Shown here piece by piece: positions 51,719-61,327 of a DNA stretch of 64,000 bases. The DNA is from Streptomyces sp. NBC_00523 (lineage in GTDB: Bacteria > Actinomycetota > Actinomycetes > Streptomycetales > Streptomycetaceae). A program made the position numbers and the translations under genes. Numbering within the stretch: the stretch's first letter is position 1; each line of letters begins with the position of its first letter. The stretch covers positions 62,001 to 126,000 of the forward strand of contig NZ_CP107837.1 of assembly GCF_036346615.1 (NCBI RefSeq), in the 5' to 3' direction. The notes beneath the pieces were generated by a model. It was not told where the DNA came from and ran no database searches. It saw only the letters and a list, made by a program, of their open reading frames with translations.

Positions 51719-52930
51719 ATGTCCGATACCGATAGCTCCGACATACCGCCCTTTCCCTTCGCCCGGACCTGCCCGTTCAGTCCGCCGGCCGAGTACGCAC
51801 CGCTGCGCGACGAAGGGCCCATGTCCCGGGTGGTGCTCCAGAACGGAAAGTCGGCCTGGTTGGCCACCCGCCACGAGCACGTACGCACTCTTCTCAGCCA
51901 TCCGGCCACCTCGGCCAGCAGAGCCCATCCCGCCTTCCCCGCGACCGTCGCCAATGTGGGGGCTTTCGCGCAGAAGGGTTTCCTGCTGTCGATGGACTCC
52001 CCGGACCATTCGCTTCACCGGCGCATGGTCACCAGCGAATTCACGCTCAATCGTGTCCGCCGCCTGCGTCCGCGTATTCAGGAAATCGTGGACGAATGCG
52101 TGGACCGCATTCTGGAGGCCGGCGCGGGCGGCAGGCCGGTGGATCTGGTCCAGGAACTCTCGCTGCCGGTCCCCTCACTCGTCATCTGCGAGCTGCTCGG
52201 GGTTCCGTACGAGACCCGCGGCACGTTCCAGAAGTACACCGAGGTACTGCTGGAACGATCCAGCACACCCGAGGAGCGCGGGGCCGCCTTCGGCGCTCTG
52301 CGCACGTTCCTCGGCGACCTGGTGTCCAGCAAGGACGACGCGCCCGATGACGCGCTGCTCAGCCGCCTCGCCGTGAAGTACCGGGAAGCGGGCATCTACG
52401 ACCACGAGCTGCTCACCGGCTTCGCGATGCTCCTGCTCCTGGCCGGCCACGAGACGACGGCGAACATGATCTCGCTCGGAGTGGCGGCCCTGCTGCGGGA
52501 GCCGGAGAAGCTCGCCACGATCACCGCCGACCCGTCCACGACCCCGGGCGCGGTCGAGGAACTGCTGCGCTGGTTCAGCATCGTGGACTACCCGACCGCC
52601 CGCGTGGCCCTTGAGGACATCGAGGTCGGCGACGTCGTCGTACGCGCGGGCGAGGGCTTCATCGCGTCGGCCGCCGCCGCCAACCACGACGAGCGGGTCT
52701 TCCCCGACGCGGCCACGCTCGACCTGGGACGCCAGACGTCCGGCCACGTCGCCTTCGGCTTCGGCGTGCACGCCTGCCTCGGCCAGAACCTGGCCCGGGC
52801 CGAGCTCGAGATTGTCTACGACACCCTTTTCCGGCGCATCCCCGGACTGCGCCTGGTCGGTCCCCCGGAAGACCTTCCGTTCAAGGACGCGACCGTATTC
52901 GGAATCCACCGACTGGAGGTGACCTGGTGA
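51719..52930 (+). CDS. Cytochrome P450 (CYP105-like bacterial class I)
   Basis: 403 aa, ATG 51719 with GAGAGG 9 bases upstream. Haem-thiolate monooxygenase: I-helix LLAGHETTANM near 240, K-helix EELLR, and haem loop FGFGVHACLGQNLAR with the Cys ligand near 352. The N-terminus PFPFARTCPFSPPAEYAPLR fits soluble actinobacterial P450s. Its stop overlaps the ferredoxin GTG, so it has a dedicated electron donor. It probably hydroxylates or epoxidizes the polyketide after assembly. It heads the operon with ferredoxin and PKS-4. Confidence 0.96.
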   Translation: MSDTDSSDIPPFPFARTCPFSPPAEYAPLRDEGPMSRVVLQNGKSAWLATRHEHVRTLLSHPATSASRAHPAFPATVANVGAFAQKGFLLSMDSPDHSLHRRMVTSEFTLNRVRRLRPRIQEIVDECVDRILEAGAGGRPVDLVQELSLPVPSLVICELLGVPYETRGTFQKYTEVLLERSSTPEERGAAFGALRTFLGDLVSSKDDAPDDALLSRLAVKYREAGIYDHELLTGFAMLLLLAGHETTANMISLGVAALLREPEKLATITADPSTTPGAVEELLRWFSIVDYPTARVALEDIEVGDVVVRAGEGFIASAAAANHDERVFPDAATLDLGRQTSGHVAFGFGVHACLGQNLARAELEIVYDTLFRRIPGLRLVGPPEDLPFKDATVFGIHRLEVTW

Positions 52931-53145
52931 GCCAGGCACGACTGCTGATCACCATCAAGGAAGAGGAGTGCTGCTCCTCCGGTATCTGCGCGCTGACCGC
53001 GCCGGATGTGTTCGACCAGCGTGAGGAGGACGGCGTCGTCTTCCTGCTCGACAAGGACCCCGAGCCGTCGCTGCACGCCGAGGTGAAGGACGCGGCGCGC
53101 CGCTGCCCGTCGCTCGCCATCGAGGTCGAGGAAATCCCGGCCTGA
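52927..53145 (+). CDS. Small [3Fe-4S]-type ferredoxin
   Basis: 72 aa, GTG 52927 overlapping the P450 stop by 4 bases. Cysteines are in EECCSSGICALTAPDVF (near residues 14-21) and RRCPSLAI near residue 60, the pattern of the one-cluster ferredoxins that pair with Streptomyces CYP105-like P450s. Asp- and Glu-rich surface. It supplies electrons to the P450; its reductase must come from elsewhere. Confidence 0.94.
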   Translation: MSQARLLITIKEEECCSSGICALTAPDVFDQREEDGVVFLLDKDPEPSLHAEVKDAARRCPSLAIEVEEIPA

Positions 53146-53197
53146 CGGTCCTTTCGCCCGCCCGCTTGCCCGCTCCCCAGAAAAGGGTCTTTCTCCA

Positions 53198-56100
53198 GTG
53201 GCTGACAACGAAGACAAGTTCCGCGAATACCTCAAGCGGGCCACCGCCGATCTGCGACAGGCCCGGCGGGAGCTCTCCGATGTGGAGGAGCGGGCGAATG
53301 AGCCGTTGGCGATCGTGGGTATGGCGTGTCGGTTCCCTGGGGGTGTGACGTCTCCGGAGGGCTTGTGGGATCTGGTCGAGCGGGGTGGGGACGCGGTTGG
53401 TGAGTTCCCGTCGGACCGTGGCTGGGATGTGGAGGGTCTGTTCGATCCGGACCCGGCCGTGGCGGGTAAGTCGATGACGCGTCGGGGCGGGTTCCTGTAC
53501 GAGGCTTCGGGTTTTGACGCGGAGTTCTTCGGTATCTCGCCTCGTGAGGCCCTTGCGATGGATCCGCAGCAGCGTTTGCTGTTGGAGACGGCGTGGGAGG
53601 CGTTCGAGCGGGCCGGGATCGTGCCCGAGGCGTTGAAGGGCAGCAACACCGGAGTCTTCGCCGGTGTCATGTACAACGACTACGCCTCCCGACTGCGGCC
53701 CGCGCCCGAGAACTTCGAGGGCTACCTGGTCAACGGCAGCCTGGGCAGCATCGCCTCGGGACGGATCGCGTACACCTTCGGCCTCGAAGGCCCGGCCGTC
53801 TCCGTGGACACCGCCTGTTCCTCGTCCCTCGTCGCGCTGCACCAGGCCGGGCAGGCGCTGCGCAAGGACGAGTGCTCACTCGCGCTCGCGGGCGGGGTCG
53901 CCATCATGGCGACCCCCACCACGTTCGTGGAGTTCAGCCGTCAGCGGGGGCTGTCCCCGGACGGCCACTGCAAGGCCTTCTCCGATTCCGCCGACGGAAC
54001 GGGCTGGGCCGAGGGTGTGGGGTGGCTGGTGCTGGAGCGTTTGTCGGACGCGCGGCGCAATGGGCATCCGGTGCTGGCGGTGATCAAGGGTTCGGCGGTC
54101 AATCAGGACGGTGCGAGCAACGGGTTGACGGCACCGAATGGTCCTTCGCAGCAGCGGGTGATCCGGCAGGCTCTGGCGAACGCGCGGGTGTCGGCCGCGG
54201 ACGTGGATGTGGTCGAGGCGCACGGTACGGGGACCAGGCTGGGTGACCCGATCGAGGCGCAGGCCCTGATCGCGACGTACGGTCAGGAGCACTCGGCGGA
54301 CCGGCCGTTGTGGCTCGGTTCGCTGAAGTCGAACATCGGTCACACGCAGGCCGCGGCGGGTGTCGCGGCGGTCATCAAGATGGTCATGGCCATGCGGCAC
54401 GGCGTCCTGCCCCGCACCCTGCACGTGGACAAGCCGAGCTCGCATGTCGACTGGTCCGCGGGCGCGGTGGAACTGCTGACCGAACAGCGCGCCTGGCCCG
54501 AGGTCGACCGCCCGCGCCGCGCGGCGGTGTCCTCGTTCGGCATCTCCGGTACGAACTCCCACGTCATCCTGGAACAAGATCCCGAGCAGGCCCCTGTTGC
54601 GGAGGGTGCGGACCCGGTCCTCGTGCCGTGGGTGGTCTCGGGGCGCAGTGCGGAGGCGTTGCGCGCGCAGGCGGGGAAGCTCGCCGAGTTCGTACGCGGT
54701 TCGGATGCGTCGCTGCTCGATGTCGGGTACTCGCTCGCCTCGTCGCGCACGGCTTTCGAGCACCGCACGGTAGTGGTGGGCGCGGACCGCGAAGAGCTGG
54801 TCGCTGCACTGGAAGGTGTTCGTGCTGCGGGTACTGCCGGGCCGGCGCGGACGGCGTTGCTGTTCACGGGGCAGGGATGCCAGCGGGCAGGGATGGGCCG
54901 GGAGCTGTATGAGGCGTACCCGGTCTTCGCCGAGGCGTTCGACGCTGCCTGTGCGCATCTGGACGTGCCTCTGGGCCGGTCGTTGAAGGATGTGGTGTTC
55001 GAGGGCGATCCGGTGCTGGATCAGACCCGGTTCACGCAGGCCGCCCTGTTCGCGCTTGAGTCGGCTCTTTTCACGCTGGTGTCGTCATGGGGTGTGCGTC
55101 CGGATGCGCTGATCGGTCACTCGATCGGTGAGGTGACCGCCGCGTTCGCGGCGGGTGTGTTCTCCCTTGAGGACGCGTGTGCGCTGGTCGCGGTACGGGG
55201 TCGGCTGATGCAGGCCGCGCGTATGGGGGGTGCGATGCTCGCCATCGCCGCCCCAGAGACCGATGTCCTGCCCGAGCTGGGTGACGGTGTGTCGCTCGCG
55301 GCGGTGAACGGTCCCGCAGCGGTCGTGGTCTCCGGTGACGCGGACGCGGTTGAGGCGTTGGAGGAGCTGTTCCGTAGCCGTGGGGTCAAGGTCAAGCGCC
55401 TCACGGTCTCGCACGCGTTCCACTCCGCGCACATGGACACGGCCCTGGCCGAGTTCGAGCAGGAGATCGGCTCCCTCACGTTCAACGAGCCCCAGATCAC
55501 GGTCATATCGAACGTGACCGGTCAGATTGCTGATGAGCTGACCAGCCCTGCCTACTGGGCGCGTCAGATCCGCGCGGCGGTCCGTTTCCACGACGGCGTT
55601 CGCACCTTGGACGCCCAGGGCATCACCACGTATCTGGAGCTGGGTCCGGACCCGGTCCTGACGTCGCTCGTTCAGAGCACCCTGGACACCCCCACCGCAG
55701 CCTCCGTGCTCAACGTTCGCAGTGAAGAACCTCGCGCTCTGCTGCGTGCCCTGGCCACCGCCTACACCAGCGGGACGGACATCGACTGGACGGCTCTCCT
55801 GCCCGGCGGGAACCGCGTCGACCTGCCGACTTACGCGTTCCAGCACGAGGAGTTCTGGCTCCACCCGATCCACCAGACCGACGTCACCGCAGCCGGACTC
55901 GACGCCGGCGGGCACCCCCTGCTCGGGGCCGCCGTCGAGATCGCCGACACCGGACACCTCGTCCTGACCGGGCTCCTGTCCGACCAGCGGCTGCCCTGGC
56001 TCACCGACCACACCATCGCCGGCACCACCCTCCTGCCCGGCACCGCGTTCGTCGACCTCGCCCTGCACGCCGCCCACCTCACCGGCCTCGCCACCATCGA

Positions 56101-59100
56101 GGACCTGGTCCTGGCCGCCCCCCTCACCCTCACCCCCCACACCCCCACACGCCTCCAGGTCACCGTCGAACCCGCCGACCCCACCGGCCACCGCACCCTG
56201 ACCATCCACTCCCGCACCGACACCACCGACACCTGGACCCCCCACGCCACAGGCACCCTCACCCCCCACACCCAACCCGCACCCCCCACACCCACCACCT
56301 GGCCCCCCACCGGCGCCACCCCCCACGACCTCACCGACCTCTACGACCACCTCGCCGACCAGGGCTACACCTACGGACCCGCCTTCCAAGGACTCACCGC
56401 CCTCTGGCACCACGGCACCGACCTCTACGCCGAAATCAACCTCCCCACCCACACAGAACCCACCGACCACACCCTCCACCCCGCCCTCCTCGACGCCGCC
56501 CTCCACCCCCTCATCCTCAACACCACCAACGAACCCACCACCACCCAACGCATCCCCTTCGCCTGGAACAACATCACCCTCCACGCCACCCACCCCACCA
56601 CCCTCCACGTCCACCTCACCCCCACCACCCCCGACACCGTCGAACTGGCCCTGTACGACGGCAATGGCGGCCCGGTCGCCCACATCGGCGGGCTCACCAC
56701 CCGGCCCGTCAGCCGGGAGCAGCTCGGCGCGGCGGCCGGCGCCACGAACGAATCGGGCGTCCATCTGCTCGACTGGTCTCCGCTGGCCCCGGCCACGGAC
56801 GTGCCGGCGCCGAAGTCGGTGGCGCTGCTCGGGGCGGCCGACCCGCTGGGGCTGGCCCCCGTGCTCGGGGGCTGCGCCCGCTACGAGGATCTGGCGGCGC
56901 TGGGCGCCACCGTGGACGCCGGTGCCGAGGCACCCGGCCTGGTCCTGGTGAGCGTGGCAGGCGAGGGCGAGGACACCACCGACGTCCTGACGGCGACCCG
57001 GACCGTGCTGTACGGGGCCACCGGCCTGGTGCAGGAGTGGCTGTCCGACGAACGGTTCGCGCGATCCCGGCTGGTCGTCGTGACGCGTGGCGCCGTCGCC
57101 ACCCGGCCGGGACCGGAGATACGGGACCTCGCGGCGGCTCCCGTCTGGGGTCTGGTGCGTTCGGCACGGACGGAGAACCCGGAGCGCTTCGCGCTCCTGG
57201 ACCTGGACACCGTGCCGGACGTGGCTTCGGCGGCGGCGGACGCGGTGCTCCAGGTGCTGGTGGAGGAGCTGCCCGAGGCGGCGGTCCGGGACGGGAGCGC
57301 CCACGTACCGCGGCTGGTGCGGCCGGCGGATGCCGCAGGGGTGCTGACCCCGCCCGACGGCGCCGGTTCCTGGCGCGTCGATGTCACCAGCAAGGGCACG
57401 CTCGGCAATCTGGCGCTCGTACCGCACCCCGAGGGGGAGCGTCCGCTCGCTGCCCACGAGATCCGGGTGGCGATGCGCGCGGGTGGTCTCAACTTCCGTG
57501 ACGTGATGATCGGCCTCGGCATGTACCCGGGCGACGACGCCATGATCGGCGGCGAGGGCGCGGGCATCGTCCTGGAGACCGGCTCCGAGGTGACCGGGCT
57601 GTCCGTCGGTGACCGGGTGTTCGGCATGTTCCCCTCGGGCGGGCTGGGGCCGGTCGGGGTCACCGACCACCGGCTGACCGCCCGGATCCCGCGAGGACTC
57701 TCCTTCAGCCAGGCATCCGTCATCCCGGTCGTGTACCTGACGGCGTATTACGGTCTGACGGATCTGGCGGGCCTGCGGGCGGGCGAGCGGTTGCTGGTGC
57801 ATTCGGCGGCGGGCGGGGTCGGGATGGCCGCCACCCAGATCGCCCGGCACCTGGGCGCCGAGGTCTTCGGCACGGCCAGCACCGGCAAGTGGGACACCCT
57901 GCGCGCCCTCGGCTTCGACGACGCCCACCTGGCCAACTCCCGCACCCTCGACTTCGAGCAGCAGTTCACCACCGCCACCGAAGGACAGGGATTCGACGTC
58001 GTACTCGACTCCCTCGCCAAGGAATTCGTCGACGCCACCCTGCGCCTCCAGCCCCACGGCGGCCGCTTCCTGGAAATCGGCAAGACGGACATCCGGGATG
58101 CCGAGGAGGTGGCGGCCGCGTACCCGGGCATCGTCTACCAGGCGTTCGACCTCATGGAGGCGGGTCCGGAGCGGACCCAGGAGATGCTGAAGGCCCTGGT
58201 GGAGCTGTTCGAGGCCGGGGTGCTGACCCCGCCGCCGCTGACCGCGTGGGACGTGAGCCACGCACCGGCCGCCCTGCGTCACCTCAGCCAGGCACAGCAC
58301 GTGGGCAAGACGCTGCTGTCACTGCCGCGTGAGCTGGATCCGGCGGGAACGGTCCTGATCACCGGGGCCACCGGCACCCTGGGCACCCTCCTCGCCCACC
58401 ACCTCGTCACCCACCACGACGTCCACCACCTCCTCCTGACCAGCCGCCGGGGCCCCGACGCCCCCGGAGCCGACACCCTGCGCACCGAACTCGAAGCCCT
58501 CGGCGCCACCGTCACCCTGACCGCCTGCGACACCGCCGACCGCGACGCCCTCGCCACCCTCCTGAACACCATCCCCACCGACCACCCCCTCACCGCCGTC
58601 ATCCACACCGCAGGCGTCCTCGACGACGGCACCATCGACACCCTCACCCCCGAGCGCCTCGACACCGTCCTGCGCCCCAAGGCCGACACCGCCTGGCACC
58701 TCCACGAACTCACCCGCGACACCGACCTCGCCGCCTTCGTCCTCTACTCCTCCGCCGCCGGCATCCTCGGCAACGCCGGACAAGCCAACTACGCCGCCGC
58801 CAACACCTTCCTCGACGCCCTCGCCGCACACCGCCACACCCAAGGACTCCCCGCCACCTCCCTCGCCTGGGGACTCTGGGACCAGGCGAGCACGATGACG
58901 GGGCAGCTGGACGAGACGGCGCTGGCCCGGCTGGCCCGTACCGGTGTGACCGCGCTGACCTCCGCCGACGGCATGGCCCGCTTCGACGCGGCGCTCGGGC
59001 TGCGCCAGCCCGTGTCCGTGGCGATGGGGCTCGACCAGGCGACGCTCGCCGAGCGGGCGCAGGCGGGCCTGCTGGATCCGCTGTTCAGCGCCCTCGTACG

Positions 59101-59695
59101 ACAGGCGCGCCCGCGTCCGCAGGCGCGTGCCGCCGCCCGTTCCGCGAGCGGGGGCGCGGGTGAGGTCTCCCTGGCCGACAGGCTCGCTCCCCTGTCGGCC
59201 CAGGAGCGGCGCAAGCGGCTGGCGGAGCTGGTCGGTGAGCATGTCGCGGCCGTGCTCGGCCACTCCTCGGCGGACAGCGTGGGAGCGGACCGGCTGTTCC
59301 AGTCGCTCGGCTTCGACTCGCTGTCCGCCGTCGAGCTGCGCAACCGGCTCGGCGCCGCCACCGGACAGCGGCTCACCCCGACCCTGATCTTCGACCACCC
59401 CACCCCCGGCGCGCTGACCGCGCACCTGGACGAACTGCTCGCTCCCGCGGAGCGGGACGTCTTCGCGGGCATCGTCAGCGAACTCGACCTGGTCCAGGAC
59501 GCGTTGGGCTCGACCGAGCCGTCCGCGGCGGCCGTGGGCCGGCTGACGGCCCGGCTGCAGGACTTCCTGCTGCGGCTGGAGGAGCACGGCGGGTCCGGAC
59601 CCGCGAGCGACGACGAGGGGTCCGCCGAGCGGATCTCCGTGGCGACGGACGACGAGATCTTCGACCTCATCGACAACGAGCTCGGCATCGCCTGA
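53198..59695 (+). CDS. Type I PKS-4: single fully reducing module KS-AT-DH-ER-KR-ACP
   Basis: 2165 aa, GTG 53198 with AAAAGGG 12 bases upstream. N-terminal docking coiled coil (DKFREYLKRATADLRQARRE). KS (DTACSSSL near 207), malonyl AT (GHSIGE near 642, SHAFHS near 740), DH (DHTIAGTTLLPG near 938), ER (SAAGGVGMAATQ near 1538), KR (GATGTLG near 1725, VLDD B-type, Tyr near 1863), ACP (LGFDSLSAVELR near 2040), then a C-terminal docking helix region and an acidic tail DLIDNELGIA. It adds one saturated C2 unit. Long stretches are near-identical in DNA to the first module of PKS-3 on the other strand. With both docking ends present it is an internal or first extender protein that could pass the chain to PKS-3 or PKS-5. 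Confidence 0.94.
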   Translation: MADNEDKFREYLKRATADLRQARRELSDVEERANEPLAIVGMACRFPGGVTSPEGLWDLVERGGDAVGEFPSDRGWDVEGLFDPDPAVAGKSMTRRGGFLYEASGFDAEFFGISPREALAMDPQQRLLLETAWEAFERAGIVPEALKGSNTGVFAGVMYNDYASRLRPAPENFEGYLVNGSLGSIASGRIAYTFGLEGPAVSVDTACSSSLVALHQAGQALRKDECSLALAGGVAIMATPTTFVEFSRQRGLSPDGHCKAFSDSADGTGWAEGVGWLVLERLSDARRNGHPVLAVIKGSAVNQDGASNGLTAPNGPSQQRVIRQALANARVSAADVDVVEAHGTGTRLGDPIEAQALIATYGQEHSADRPLWLGSLKSNIGHTQAAAGVAAVIKMVMAMRHGVLPRTLHVDKPSSHVDWSAGAVELLTEQRAWPEVDRPRRAAVSSFGISGTNSHVILEQDPEQAPVAEGADPVLVPWVVSGRSAEALRAQAGKLAEFVRGSDASLLDVGYSLASSRTAFEHRTVVVGADREELVAALEGVRAAGTAGPARTALLFTGQGCQRAGMGRELYEAYPVFAEAFDAACAHLDVPLGRSLKDVVFEGDPVLDQTRFTQAALFALESALFTLVSSWGVRPDALIGHSIGEVTAAFAAGVFSLEDACALVAVRGRLMQAARMGGAMLAIAAPETDVLPELGDGVSLAAVNGPAAVVVSGDADAVEALEELFRSRGVKVKRLTVSHAFHSAHMDTALAEFEQEIGSLTFNEPQITVISNVTGQIADELTSPAYWARQIRAAVRFHDGVRTLDAQGITTYLELGPDPVLTSLVQSTLDTPTAASVLNVRSEEPRALLRALATAYTSGTDIDWTALLPGGNRVDLPTYAFQHEEFWLHPIHQTDVTAAGLDAGGHPLLGAAVEIADTGHLVLTGLLSDQRLPWLTDHTIAGTTLLPGTAFVDLALHAAHLTGLATIEDLVLAAPLTLTPHTPTRLQVTVEPADPTGHRTLTIHSRTDTTDTWTPHATGTLTPHTQPAPPTPTTWPPTGATPHDLTDLYDHLADQGYTYGPAFQGLTALWHHGTDLYAEINLPTHTEPTDHTLHPALLDAALHPLILNTTNEPTTTQRIPFAWNNITLHATHPTTLHVHLTPTTPDTVELALYDGNGGPVAHIGGLTTRPVSREQLGAAAGATNESGVHLLDWSPLAPATDVPAPKSVALLGAADPLGLAPVLGGCARYEDLAALGATVDAGAEAPGLVLVSVAGEGEDTTDVLTATRTVLYGATGLVQEWLSDERFARSRLVVVTRGAVATRPGPEIRDLAAAPVWGLVRSARTENPERFALLDLDTVPDVASAAADAVLQVLVEELPEAAVRDGSAHVPRLVRPADAAGVLTPPDGAGSWRVDVTSKGTLGNLALVPHPEGERPLAAHEIRVAMRAGGLNFRDVMIGLGMYPGDDAMIGGEGAGIVLETGSEVTGLSVGDRVFGMFPSGGLGPVGVTDHRLTARIPRGLSFSQASVIPVVYLTAYYGLTDLAGLRAGERLLVHSAAGGVGMAATQIARHLGAEVFGTASTGKWDTLRALGFDDAHLANSRTLDFEQQFTTATEGQGFDVVLDSLAKEFVDATLRLQPHGGRFLEIGKTDIRDAEEVAAAYPGIVYQAFDLMEAGPERTQEMLKALVELFEAGVLTPPPLTAWDVSHAPAALRHLSQAQHVGKTLLSLPRELDPAGTVLITGATGTLGTLLAHHLVTHHDVHHLLLTSRRGPDAPGADTLRTELEALGATVTLTACDTADRDALATLLNTIPTDHPLTAVIHTAGVLDDGTIDTLTPERLDTVLRPKADTAWHLHELTRDTDLAAFVLYSSAAGILGNAGQANYAAANTFLDALAAHRHTQGLPATSLAWGLWDQASTMTGQLDETALARLARTGVTALTSADGMARFDAALGLRQPVSVAMGLDQATLAERAQAGLLDPLFSALVRQARPRPQARAAARSASGGAGEVSLADRLAPLSAQERRKRLAELVGEHVAAVLGHSSADSVGADRLFQSLGFDSLSAVELRNRLGAATGQRLTPTLIFDHPTPGALTAHLDELLAPAERDVFAGIVSELDLVQDALGSTEPSAAAVGRLTARLQDFLLRLEEHGGSGPASDDEGSAERISVATDDEIFDLIDNELGIA
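53200..58890 (+). repeat. Inverted-repeat arm B (PKS-4)
   Basis: Partner of the arm at 45900-51540. The DH block 55860-56640 and KR block 58340-58880 are near-identical reverse complements of it. In these blocks almost every codon ends in C (ACC, CAC, CCC), giving long C-rich runs. The two arms flank the P450-ferredoxin pair in head-to-head orientation. Confidence 0.8.
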
Positions 59696-59698
59696 GGC

Positions 59699-59737
59699 CG
59701 TCCGGCCCCGGGCCCGTCACGGGCCCGGGGCCGGACG
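59699..59737 (+). terminator. Strong hairpin terminator after PKS-4
   Basis: Perfect inverted repeat with 18-base arms (CGTCCGGCCCCGGGCCCG and its complement) and a 3-base loop, starting 4 bases after the PKS-4 stop. It should end or attenuate the P450-ferredoxin-PKS-4 transcript. The FAD monooxygenase downstream then needs read-through or its own promoter, which I do not see clearly in the remaining 41 bases. Confidence 0.88.
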
Positions 59738-59778
59738 CCGGGCACCATGCACGACACCAGAAACCGGAGGAACAGGAT

Positions 59779-61245
59779 ATGTCCGATCCCGTTATCATCG
59801 CGGGCGGCGGGCCCGCAGGGCTGATGCTGGCCCACGAGCTCGGACTGTGGGGCATCGACAGTGTCGTGCTGGAGCGGCTTCCCTCCCGCAGCGGCCGGTC
59901 CGTGGGCCAGGCCGTCAACACCACCGTCGTGGAACTGCTGGACCAGCGGGGCCTGCTGGAGGGTCTGCAGAAGCACACCACTCCGGTCCAGGGAACCCAT
60001 TTCTCCCTGCTGTGGCTCGACATGACCCCGCTCGAAGGACGCCATCAGCCGGCCCTGCTGCTCGCTCAGGAGTATCTGGAGAAGCAGTTGGAGCGGCACG
60101 CGCTGAAGCGTGGCGCCGAGGTCCGCTACGGGCATGAGCTGGCGGGCTACACCCAGGACGAGTTCGGGGTCAGCGTCACGGTCCGCGCCGGCGAGGAGAC
60201 GTACGAGCTGCGCGGCAGCTACCTGGTGGGCGCCGACGGCGAGGACAGCGTGGTCCGCGCCCAGACCGGGATCGCCTTCTCCGGTACGGGCCCGGCCAGT
60301 TGCGGTCTGGTCGCGGATGTGGAGATCGACATCCAGGACCTGCCGGAGATCCACCGCGGCGCCCGGTTCTGCCCGGTGGGCGGGCTGTACTCGTCGGTGC
60401 CCGTGGAGCCGGGGGTCACTCGGGTGATCACCGCGGAGTTCGACACGGACCTGCCGGGTCCGTCGGTGGAGCCGACGGCGGCCGAGCTGCGGGGGGCCGT
60501 CGCGCGGCTCAACGACACGCCGTTCCCGGATGTCCCGGTGCGCTGGATCCGCCGCTACGGCGGCCCGTCGCGCGTCGCCGAGACGTACCAGGCCGAGCGG
60601 GTCTTCCTGGTGGGCGACGCGGCGCACACCTTCTACCCGCTGGCCGGGCTGCGCATGAACCTGGTGCTTCAGGACGCGGTGAACCTGGGCTGGAAGCTCG
60701 CGGCGGACCTGCTCGGCTGGGCCCCGGCCAATCTGCTCGACACGTACACGGCGGAGCGGCGCCCGCAGGGTCTGCGCGCGGCCGCCGCGACCGACACCCA
60801 ACTCGCCCTGATCCACCCGGTGGAGAAGGTGGCGCCGGTGCGGGCTCTGATGGCGGAGCTGCTGAAGTTCCCGGACGCCAACCGCTACCTGCTGGAGCTG
60901 TCCACGGGCCTGGACGTCAGCTACGCCCCGGAGGGCGCGGCCGCGCCCGTGGGGCGGCGGCTGCCGCACGTGCCGCTCGTGACGGCGACCGGGCCCGGCA
61001 GTGTGGCCTCGGCGCTGCACGCCGGGCGGGGCGTGTTCCTGGACCTGACGGGCTCCGGGGGCGCGGCGAATCCGGTGGCGGCGTGGGCGGACCGCATCGA
61101 GTGGGTGGCGGCCGAGCCGGTCGCGGAGATCGGCGCGTCGGCCGTGCTCGTACGGCCGGACGGGCATGTGGCGTGGGCCGGTGAGCCGGGCGATGCCACG
61201 CTGCGGCCGGTGCTGGAGCAGTGGTTCGGGGCGCCGGGGGCCTGA
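59779..61245 (+). CDS. FAD-dependent monooxygenase, aromatic hydroxylase (PHBH/UbiH-like) type
   Basis: 488 aa, ATG 59779 with CGGAGGAAC upstream. N-terminal dinucleotide motif IIAGGGPAGLMLA at residues 6-18, SYLVGADGEDSVVR (the DG loop) near 150, and the second FAD motif VFLVGDAAHTFYPLAG near 275, followed by NLVLQDAVNLGWKLA. The C-terminal 110 residues form a thioredoxin-like tail typical of this subgroup (rifampicin monooxygenase, PgaE, MtmOIV). Members hydroxylate aromatic rings or do Baeyer-Villiger oxidation. In a reduced polyketide pathway a Baeyer-Villiger or enolic hydroxylation step is possible. It is separated from PKS-4 by a strong hairpin and ends at another. Confidence 0.92.
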   Translation: MSDPVIIAGGGPAGLMLAHELGLWGIDSVVLERLPSRSGRSVGQAVNTTVVELLDQRGLLEGLQKHTTPVQGTHFSLLWLDMTPLEGRHQPALLLAQEYLEKQLERHALKRGAEVRYGHELAGYTQDEFGVSVTVRAGEETYELRGSYLVGADGEDSVVRAQTGIAFSGTGPASCGLVADVEIDIQDLPEIHRGARFCPVGGLYSSVPVEPGVTRVITAEFDTDLPGPSVEPTAAELRGAVARLNDTPFPDVPVRWIRRYGGPSRVAETYQAERVFLVGDAAHTFYPLAGLRMNLVLQDAVNLGWKLAADLLGWAPANLLDTYTAERRPQGLRAAAATDTQLALIHPVEKVAPVRALMAELLKFPDANRYLLELSTGLDVSYAPEGAAAPVGRRLPHVPLVTATGPGSVASALHAGRGVFLDLTGSGGAANPVAAWADRIEWVAAEPVAEIGASAVLVRPDGHVAWAGEPGDATLRPVLEQWFGAPGA

Positions 61246-61265
61246 GGGCCGCTCCGGGCCCCGAC

Positions 61266-61318
61266 GGGTGCATGGTGAAGGGCCGGGGCAGTCCGCCCCG
61301 GCCCTTCACCATGCACCC
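61266..61318. terminator. Bidirectional hairpin terminator between FAD monooxygenase and ACP gene
   Basis: Perfect inverted repeat with 24-base arms (61266-61289 and 61295-61318, beginning GGGTGCATGGTGAAGG) and a 5-base loop. It lies between convergent genes. Confidence 0.92.
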
Positions 61319-61327
61319 TCTCTCACG

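Noticed and set aside
55085..58300. A minus-strand open frame of about 1070 codons opposite PKS-4
   Set aside because: Low-complexity Gly/Val-rich translation opposite a DH block made of C-ended codons; no motif and no ribosome-binding site.
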